A DNA stretch of 64,000 nucleotides, from assembly GCA_003313425.1 (NCBI GenBank), contig NHZP01000006.1, forward strand, positions 1,736,001-1,800,000. Direction: 5' to 3'. The notes beneath the pieces were generated by a model. That model saw only the letters and a program-made list of their open reading frames with translations. It did not search any database and had not been told where the DNA came from. Position numbers and translations under genes: made by a program. This DNA comes from Pseudopyrenochaeta lycopersici (lineage: Eukaryota > Ascomycota > Dothideomycetes > Pleosporales > Pseudopyrenochaetaceae). Shown in pieces: positions 56,242 to 64,000 of this stretch; position 1 is the first letter of the stretch; every line of letters starts with the position of its first letter.

Positions 56242-57850
56242 ATAGCTTCTACACCTATTAAACAGGAGCTAATTAAAGACACTAACTATCTAGATAGCCC
56301 TAAGGGTCTACTTCTAAATATTTAGTATAATGTACTAGTTAGATTTAATAGCGATAAATAGGAGAAGCTTATAGCAGTATTTATCCTAGTCTATTATTAT
56401 AGTATATGTATACTAATTAAAATAGGGGTTTGCTTCTAAAGAGCAGGAGGTCAACTATATTATCTCTATGCGTGGCTAGATTAGTTCCCGTAAAGGTCGC
56501 CCTACTAATCTATTAGTACTATTTAAAGGCGAACTAAGTAATAATACCTGCGCGATTTAGTAGAGAGATTAAGCTGCCCTTCGCGATATAGAGACTAAAG
56601 CTATTAAAAGCGCTAATGCTTTAGATTATTCTGCTAAAAGCGCGCTTAAGAAGAGGCTAGAGAAGAAGGCTAAATATACGTCTCTACCTAAAGGTATAAA
56701 GAAATAATATCTTAATAAAGAGATAGAGAAACTTTATAACTAGCGCTTTAAGGATTAGAAGAGTAGTAAGTTATAACAGTTATTTATTACATATCCTTAC
56801 TTATAGTCTTTAGGTAAATAGCTAGAATCTTAGCTTAGTTAAGTACACTTAAAATAGGAGAAGCTAAATTATGAAGCCTCTCTTTAAGAGCACTAAAGAG
56901 CCTTAGAGAAGATCTCTACTACTACTTAACGCTCTTTAAGTATATAGCAGCTAGGCTGTAGAATTACGTAAGTTTTTAGAATTAGTAGTGTCCTAGAAAA
57001 GATTATGCGTAAAACCTATTAAGATAGCTTAGTAAAGCTTAATAGTAATACCTTTGAGAGCAAAGAGGCTGAAGCTAAATAGCAAGAGTTTATAAAAGGA
57101 CTTACTACAGAAGAGTTAGCAGTAGTAGCTAATAATAAGTAGCAGTAAGTTTTATTACATTATTTTATAGCGGTTGTGTGCTAATTACACTAGACAACGT
57201 GAGCCTACGCCTATCTTTAATACTGTGTCTAGTAGGGAAGATATCTTACTTAAGAGTAGTATGCTATATGTTATGGGCGATAATAGTAATAAATGTAAGG
57301 TAAAGGTTGACTATAACTCTAAGATTAACGCTATATATAATAAAGGAGAAAATAAGTACGAGACTAGTAGTGAGGAACCTGGCAGTAATTAGTCTAATAA
57401 GATAGATTTCTGGGGCTTCTCTAATTTAGAAGTTGAGGAGGAATAATACTAGACTAGTTAGGAGCATGCATTAGTCTAGTTTAGGTAGTAGTAATTATTA
57501 TAGCTAATAATCTCTTAGTATCTTTATCCCTTAGCCTCTAGCCTTTATATTTAACAGGAGAAGAATATAAACAGAGTAAAGAATATAAATAATTATATTA
57601 AAATAAACGAATTCCTGAGCTGTATTAAAATATTATTACTTATACACTCTATTAGAGTATCCTAGGTCCTATACTCTGCCTAGCAACTACTTTATATTTA
57701 TTATAATATGTTATTACAGCTATATTCCTATTATAGCACTTACTACTTAACCTCTCTAGTTTCCGCACGTCCTTAACTAATTTAAACTTACTGCTCCTTA
57801 GATTATTAAAGGGAATTGAACTACCCTTATCTTACTTAAATATCTAATAA
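56242..57850 (+). pseudogene. Spliced unknown gene carried by hAT-3
   Basis: Divergent from the H3-like gene. The likely start reads ATA at 56,242 (ASTPIKQELIKDTNYLDSPK follows). Exon 1 ends at 56,376; intron 56,377-56,425 (GTATTT, TACTAAT, AATAG). Exon 2 is 56,426-57,144 (MRG, ISSRKGRPTNLLVLFKGEL, LKKRLEKKAKYTSLPKGIKK, IKGLTTEELAVVANN). Intron 57,145-57,193 (GTAAGT, GCTAAT, CTAG) then exon 3 (QREPTPIFNTVSSREDILLK, IDFWGFSNLEVEEE). Both introns are 49 nt and splice in phase; stops are only TAG/TAA. The 3' end is unclear. Lys/Glu-rich and helical; no family recognised. It might be an accessory transposition protein, a captured host gene, or an N-terminal extension of the transposase. Confidence 0.6.
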
Positions 57851-60348
57851 TAGAAGATAAGCAGGATAAGATATAACAAGAGATTGTTTTAAAGTGGAAA
57901 ACGTGGTGGGATATAACTGCCTGGGCACTAGACTTATTATTAAAGAAACCACTATAGGGCTCATCTTTACGTCATAGCCTAATCTAGAGTTAATTTAGCG
58001 AGGCTGCACAAATTATTAATAGTTAACTATATATGTTCTGTTTTAACTGCGGATATATACTTCAACATCTAGTAGTTAATGCGATCAGCACTAAGCACCT
58101 TTTAAATTACTAAAAATCTCAGCTTTATAAGGAGACTTAAGTTCCAGTTTATACTCAGTCACCTTTACTTATAACTTGTTTTTCGCGACCTTTAAATAGT
58201 AATACAGAGTAATTAGTTCTACTATACTCTACAATTACTTTTAAGAGAGAACTCGTACAGGTAGGAATAGATTATAACTAGTCTTTCTAAACAGTAGAGC
58301 GGTCGTCCTTTTAACGCTTTCTCTAGTTCCTTTAGCCTAATCCTATAATAATTACCTGTTATAAATTCTAGTTAATCTTCTAAGCTTAAGTTAAGGCAGC
58401 TAGGGCTTCTCTCCTAGACGACCTTAGAGAAAATACAAAAATTTTAATCGCCTTAGACGCCTAGTCCGCAGGAAATCACCTTAGCTTTCTTGCAGTAAAG
58501 GGATACTATATTACGAACGACTGGCAACTTTATAAGAAACTACTCGATTTTATCCCTATCTGCAGGAGCTATACAGGCGCGTCTATTACAGTAGAAGTAT
58601 TACAGCTTCTAAATAATACAAATACTAAACAGTAACTTTTAGCTATTACCTGCGACAATGCTAGTAATAACGGCACGTTAGCTTGTACTATCTAAATAAA
58701 ATTACAAGAAGAGGATATTATTTAGAATACCACAGAAAATATAATTCTATGCCTAGCTTATATTATTAATCTTGTTATTCAGGATACTATCTAGCACCTT
58801 AAACTAACAGCTCCTACTAAGCTTAAGGTTAAGGAAAATCTACAACAGCGCTATATAAAAGAAATATATACTAAAATATTAGTCCTAAACTCTCTTCGTA
58901 AAGTAAGTTAGCTATTATTATAGCTATTTATTATAGACTAAGCTATAGATAGCTCCAAATAATCTGCAAAGCTATTAATTAATTACCCTAACGCTACGAG
59001 CAGTTTATTAATACACAGAGTCTTCTACTGCTAAAAGAACGACTTTTAGTTATACAGGATGTAAAGACTTAATAGAACTTAACCTTTAATATGTGTAAGT
59101 GTGCAGTTACGCTCTAGGCATATATTAATAAATAGCTTAAGCAGGAAATTAATCTAAAAGCACCTGCGAGGGTTACAAGTAATAGCGATCGTGCTAATAT
59201 AGATTTCTGTGATCTTAAGCGACTCCGGCTATCTTTAACTGAATAGCACTACCTTAAGCTTATTTGTAATATGCTTAAGAGATTTAAGGACGCAACTAAT
59301 TCGCTAAGCTAAAACTAGAAGCCTCAAATTCAGTATATTTAGCTTATATATAACTAGCTTTTTAATTTCCTAGACTAGATAACAGAAGAGCTAGGTAAAG
59401 ATTTAGAAAATAGAGATAATAAAGAGTGGCCAGCAGTAGTAAAGGCAGCAGCTAAAAAGGGTTGATTAAAACTAAGTAAATATTACTCTAAGACAGAGGC
59501 AGAGCGCGGATACCTCTTTAATTGCGCTACTATCCTAGATCTATTACAGAAGCTTACAGCGTATAAGGTACTATTATTATAGCTATTTATTATAGTAAAC
59601 AATCTAACGGCAGCTCTAGGATAATACGTAGGATGCCTAGGATAAACATAACTACTGCTAACAATTTCTTAAATATCTTAATTAATACGATAGTTAAGAA
59701 ACTAGTAGCTCTACTCTATTCTTATTAACTTATCCTTAACGTTCATAAAGTACAGAGTAGTTCTAGAAACCTCTATCCCTAGTTCATTCGTAATTAAGTA
59801 GCCTCTTACGTACAGGGTTAGCATCTGACGAGAGTTAGGATGTAGACCCTAAGGAGGTAGAAGAGGAGAAAGGGTAAACTCGCTAAGAGGGAGAATCCTA
59901 CCTTAGCACCCCTTATGTTATAGCAGGTAATTCTTTTAATGTCCTAGATTAGTAGAAAGCAAACGAGGCTACCTATCCTAAGCTTACCTAGGTTGTAAGA
60001 GATATTTTACTAATCCAGATTGCTACAGTTAGTGTTAAGCGTGTTTTTAATACTGCTAAGGACGTAATTAGTAACCGAAGGCACCGCCTAGGCGCTCAGA
60101 AAATCCAGTCAATTCTTTTCTTTAAACATGCTATCCTTTAGGAAGGAGAGCAGCGGGTAGAGGAGGATAGAGGAGATTATAATAAGGTAGATAATCTATT
60201 TAAGCTTCTAGCCTAGATAGATAATCCAGATAGCGTTAAGGAGGGTTTTATAAATATTAGTAGCGCAGATGAAGAGGAGGAAGAGGACTTGCAACTGCCA
60301 CCACGGAAGCGTCGAATAGTGCGGCCTCCTTCACGTTACCGTAATTAA
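57850..60348 (+). pseudogene. hAT-3 transposase, RIP-stopped
   Basis: A BED-type zinc finger near 58,033 (MFCFNCGYILQHLVVNAIST). DDE region: ILIALDA and LAVKGYYITNDWQLYKKLLD near 58,450-58,540, ITCDNASNNGTLACTI near 58,650 (second Asp kept), CLAYIINLVIQD near 58,750. The insertion domain and helical part read WPAVVKAAAKKG and SKYYSKTEAERGYLFNCATI near 59,430-59,530. The dimerisation domain is near 59,900-60,120: YLSTPYVIAGNSFNVLD and IATVSVKRVFNTAKDVISNR. A basic tail KRRIVRPPSRYRN precedes TAA at 60,346-60,348. First codon ATA is inferred. The middle (about 58,880-59,600) reads in another frame, so small indels or introns exist. Confidence 0.85.
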
Positions 60349-60581
60349 TAGCTGTAATAAAACTAGTTTTCTCTCATATAAATTTAGTAAATGCAGCAGA
60401 GTGCTCCTTAAGGTTCTAGGCCTATATTTATAATATAGTTCTAAAATAGTTTAGTTTCTTTTCTAGGTGTAGTAATTTATCTGTTTTATAAGATAACCCT
60501 AGTAGGTACCCATAACTAAACCTAAACCCATACGTCTATAACCTCAGCCTTAACCCAACCTAGAGTCCGTGCGACCCAACC

Positions 60582-60744
60582 TGTCAGATTATCAAATACA
60601 AGGAAAGAGCGATAAATAGTAGGACTGATAACTATTGCGATCTACGGAACCTCCGGAAGCAGAGGAGCTATAAAAAAGAACAGACAGAACAACAATAAAT
60701 AAATAATTAATTTTCTGACCAACACATTCATTAAAATTCTGACA
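60582..60744 (+). repeat. copia-2 5' LTR
   Basis: 163 bp, TG...CA, with the termini TGTCAGAT and CTGACA shared with copia-1. The partner LTR is outside the window, so limits rest on the copia-1 comparison and the primer site that follows. Confidence 0.85.
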
Positions 60745-60762
60745 ATTAAGAGTCTCACTGCC
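60745..60762 (+). promoter_or_regulatory. copia-2 primer binding site, half-tRNA type
   Basis: ATTAAGAGTCTCACTGCC starts directly after the LTR. Its complement GGCAGTGAGACTCTTAAT has the look of a tRNA-Lys(CTT) D-to-anticodon segment, with CTT inside the loop. One transition separates it from copia-1. Confidence 0.55.
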
Positions 60763-60781
60763 TCGATTACACACCGAAACG

Positions 60782-62100
60782 ATGGCAACCCTAAGCACAA
60801 GGGACGCGACTGTCGTCCTAACCAATTACAACAGCTGGACGGCCTGGTACCGCCAGTTTAAGATGAAGTGCGAATCATTGAGGAACTGGCCCCTCGTCGA
60901 CCCGGAAGGTACTGAAGAACTGAAACGGAAGCCAACAGTTCCACGATTACCGAACATTGCCGATTATCAACCTGCAGCGACAGTTTTGGCGAGGAGCACT
61001 ACGTCAAGCTCTCGAACGCGCGGAAACACGCAACCAACACAACAAGAGGAGATTCCTTCCGCTACTATTCTAACAAGGATCTCCAAACTCTCCCAGAGTG
61101 GACAGGAAGCATATAAAGAGGACCGCGATGACTATAAGATACACCTTAAATCGTACAAGCTCTTAGATAAGGAATATCAAGAAGAAAGGACGAAGTACGA
61201 GAAGCTGATCGAGCATATACTAGCCACTGTCTCACCTCATCTGCAACTAAGCTGCTGTGAGTCGGGCAAGTCGGTCCGGGAATAGGTAACCTCCCTCCGG
61301 GAGACAGTAGGTGTTAACCCACAGGAAGAACGAACTAAAGCGCGAGAGAAGTACCACGCTGCACTCAGGCCAATGAGAACCCCAAGCAATTGGGAAACAT
61401 GGCTGACCGAGTACGATCGAGCAGCAACCCGAGCTGAAACCCTAAAGGTTAGCGAGGTGCTGCAAACAGAAGATGTGAAAAATGACTTCCTAGGCGCTGT
61501 CTCGAAGGTGGCCCCAACATAGGTAGCTACCTTCTCCGGTCCTGGATATGACAGAACGACCATTAATAGGAAGAAGATGATGAAACTCTTCCGCGACTAT
61601 ATAAGCCTATCCCACCCATTAAAGGGCACGCAGAAGAGCGCTTTCGCTGCGGGAGAAGCATCATACGTCTCTAACGGTGCATCCGTTCAGGGCACACAAA
61701 ATGGGGACGCCCTGAGTGTGTCGGAAAGAGCGCCATCTGCCCCCTCACAGGGCGGCCAGGGGAAACCCAGGCAGAAACGAAAACGTGATGGTCAAATAAC
61801 CAAATCCAAGCAGTTCCCGATTAGGAATACAGCGGCAGCTGGAGATAATTGTCCTGCTTATGGACAGCGCCACAACTTATTAGACTGTTACTACGTGTAT
61901 ACTAATAAGGCACCCAAGTAGTTTAAGCCAAATCAAAGTATCACTAAACTAGTACAGTACAAAATTAATAATAATAATGACTTACAGAGGGCGATACAGG
62001 AATCAAGCCCAGAGGCTAAGAAACCGCGCCTTTCCTCCGCATCGCGATCGATTACGCCGCGCATTAAAACATCACAAACACCAGACCTATCAACAGATTG
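60782..62100 (+). pseudogene. copia-2 gag
   Basis: ATG at 60,782 (MATLSTRDATVVLTNYNSW). The first 167 codons are open to TAG 61,283-61,285; the frame continues as VTSLRETVGVNPQEERTKA, a capsid-like NWETWLTEYDRAATRAETLK and FLGAVSKVAPT, stop. A basic region KPRQKRKRDGQ is followed by a zinc knuckle CPAYGQRHNLLDC (C-x2-C now Cys-x2-Tyr). Few stops, all TAG. Strong resemblance to copia-1 gag. Structural protein of the particle. Confidence 0.88.
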
Positions 62101-64000
62101 ACTAGAAGGTCGTGTTATAGCAACTACTAAAGCGGTCATGGCCGCATCAACGTTCAATGCCAGTAGTCGAGAATACCCACTTAAGAATGCATTCATCCTT
62201 GACTCCGGCTCGACCGCACACATCTGCAATAACATCAATCGAATCAAACACCTTCGCGAGCCGGTAATAAGAGACTGCATTTAGGCAGGCAATACACAAG
62301 TCTAGATTAAAGGCTATAGGACAGTGTACGTCAAAACCCAAGGAGTGGAAAGAAAGCATACTCTAAGGCTTGATAACGTGGCTTGGTGTCCTGACCTCCT
62401 CTGTAACCTAGTGTCATTCAGACTACTTAGAAGACAGGGGATCTAGTAGGATAATAAACAAGAGCCAACGACACTACGGAGATGGGACAACTCAATCATC
62501 GCATACCTAACAGAAGCACACGACCAATAGGTACTCGAGCAATCAGATGCAAACGATAGTGCCTTTCACACCCGATTCAACTCTCGAACCAAGCGGGCGC
62601 CACAAAGAGCAAGCGCAATACTATAGCATAAGCGCCTAGGGCATCCAGGGCCCGCAGCGATCGAACACCTCGTCCAACAATCTGAGGGGGTGCGCATCAA
62701 AGGCGTCACTACAGTCGAGTGCGACGCATGTAGGAGAGCCAAATCAAAGCGCAGGATCCGCAGAGAACCTCGACTGAGCGAAGAAGGGCCGGGAGAACGA
62801 ATCGCGATCGACTTTCACGACTACGAAGTCGGGAGCTACTCAAAGGAAAAGAGCCAAATGCTGATCACTAACCGATTCTCGGCATATAACTAGGATTTCT
62901 ACTTCACTAACAACAGACCAGCACGATCTATTATTCGATTACTAGATAATTTCACTTACTTCCTATATACGCAGTTCAATATTTCTGTAAAAGTAATTAA
63001 GACGGACAACGAGATAGTAACCGTCAAGCCAGAAGTTAAAAGATGGTGCACGTCCAAAGGCATGAAGGTCAAGCCTTCTGCTCCTGATACCTAATCACAG
63101 AATAGCGGAGGAGAACGCTCAGGGGGTGTAATAAAAGAAAAGGCACGCACGATACGACTGGATGCTAATCTCCCCTAGGAACTATAGCCAGAAATCACAA
63201 GAGCGGCAGTATACCTTTACAATAGAACGCCGAACTACTCAAACCGCTAGAAAAGCCCATACGAGGTATTCTTCACAAGGGTCGCTACTATGAATAGTAT
63301 CGTCACTAGGCCACAGAAACCAAACCAAGCTCATCTTAAAGCATATAGCTGCAAGGCATTTGCAATAACCGACGATACCCACCAAAGAAAGTCGCGACTG
63401 CAACGCTTGGATCCAAAGGCCTAGATTGGCTATCTTATTAGCTATCAATCTACAAACATCTACCAAGTTTGGATCCCGTCACTAGCTAAAGTTATCAGCA
63501 CAAGAGACGTAGTCTTCAACAAAAGCGTAGTGTTTAGCGGCAAAACGGAAGACCTCATAGACAACCTTATGCACAATACCCTGCACGAGATTGCAATGTA
63601 GGTGAAAACGATTGAACTACCTACACCACCGCGACAGGAACAGCCTGAGACTAGGTCGTTCTACGAAGACAATACAATATTAGGAGAGAGTTCAAGTCCA
63701 CAAGGTCAAAAGTTAAGAGGTTGCCGAAGTAGAAAAGTGATGGACTCATACCTAACGCCGCTAGACACTCCGCCACCTGTAGCTATCCTTAGCCAGGCGT
63801 AGACCGACGAACTTAAAGCTAATAGCACGACGACATAAGGCTCGTCAAAAACAGAACCATAGGCAGCAGCATTTATGGCCGGCACTTAAGCAGGGCACGT
63901 AGGGGAACACGAAGGCAAGCCTATTAACAAGGCACAGCTAAAGAGAATGCTAGCAAAGGGGGTAAAGCCTCACTAAAACCAATTGCCACCTCTTCTAACA
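62101..64000 (+). pseudogene. copia-2 pol, protease and integrase (truncated by window)
   Basis: Protease near 62,193: AFILDSGSTAHICNN with an intact DSG active site. Pre-integrase zinc region: HKRLGHPGPAAIEHLVQ near 62,630 and VECDACRRAKSKRRI near 62,715 (H, C, C present). Integrase core: ERIAIDFHDYEVG near 62,797 (first Asp), VIKTDNEIVTVKPEVKRW near 63,000 (second Asp), NSGGERSGGVIKEKARTIRL near 63,105 (Glu). The linker continues with SCKAFAITDD and NLMHNTLHEIAM. About ten TAG/TAA stops. The catalytic residues survive, unlike copia-1. The RT is outside the window. Confidence 0.9.

Larger units (their letters stand above)
54816..60581 (+). mobile_element. hAT-3, large multi-gene hAT, right end beyond copia-2
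   Basis: The left terminus at about 54,816 (TAGGGTGGCAAATGGGTATA) cuts gypsy-2 pol. Both ends are rich in GGGTT/GGTTGGG subterminal repeats (54,830-54,990; complement 60,500-60,581), usual for fungal hAT ends. The right terminal bases are displaced by copia-2 at 60,582. Contents: histone H3-like gene (minus), a MITE, a spliced unknown gene (plus), hAT transposase (plus). The target duplication cannot be checked because the right end is out of view. Confidence 0.75.
60582..64000 (+). mobile_element. copia-2 LTR retrotransposon, 5' part, runs off window
   Basis: A 163-bp 5' LTR (60,582-60,744; TGTCAGATTATC...ATTCTGACA), half-tRNA-type primer site, gag, protease and integrase. RT and RNase H would lie beyond 64,000. 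It is a relative of copia-1 with different LTRs, visibly less RIP-mutated than its neighbours, so it is the youngest large element in the nest. Inserted in the right terminal region of hAT-3. Confidence 0.92.

Noticed and set aside
1..64000. CRISPR arrays, tRNA or rRNA genes
   Set aside because: No regularly spaced direct repeats and no cloverleaf-like or rRNA sequence was recognised; the genome is eukaryotic.

Overview
The window is a repeat-dense, gene-poor stretch of a filamentous ascomycete genome (Pezizomycotina). This is inferred from fungal-type hAT, pogo/Fot1, Tc1-mariner, MULE, Tad-like LINE, Ty1/copia and chromodomain Ty3/gypsy elements, and from 46-62 nt introns with GTAAGT-like donors and CTAAC/CTAAT branch points. 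Almost every coding frame is broken by TAG/TAA codons where Gln or Trp is expected, and many ATG starts read ATA. That is the footprint of repeat-induced point mutation (RIP, C-to-T and G-to-A). I see no convincing intact host gene. The species cannot be fixed from the sequence.

Left block (1-19,055): a Tc1 remnant, then a complete hAT (1,722-4,840) whose 852-codon transposase frame is broken only by stops. A minus-strand pogo element follows. It is split by copia-1 (6,249-18,482, TSD ATACT), which is itself split by the minus-strand chromovirus gypsy-1A (6,824-13,783, TSD GTAAA).

Middle block (19,056-44,600): a mariner with a nested hAT (exact 8-bp TSD). Next comes an ordinary-composition island holding a broken MFS transporter, a broken P450 start and a MULE transposase tail. 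After that are a mariner start cut by a second hAT copy (itself hit by a Tc1), a nearly complete Tc1 carrying a 475-bp MITE, and a 3'-truncated LINE.

Right block (44,603-64,000): a Russian doll. Pogo-B is cut by gypsy-2 (minus strand). Gypsy-2's 3' LTR is cut by gypsy-1B (45,004-51,969, TSD GACTG) and its pol by a large hAT (hAT-3, from 54,816). hAT-3 is cut by copia-2, which runs off the window end.

The most striking content is inside hAT-3: a minus-strand, three-exon histone H3-like gene (55,196-55,748). Its in-frame stops fall on invariant H3 glutamines, its introns splice in phase, and its tail has Arg in place of K4 and K9. hAT-3 also carries a second spliced plus-strand gene of unknown function. 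Both gypsy families carry an antisense gene between pol and the 3' LTR (one conserved at 143 codons in both gypsy-1 copies, one apparently spliced in gypsy-2). The elements look like former multi-gene vehicles now inactivated by RIP.
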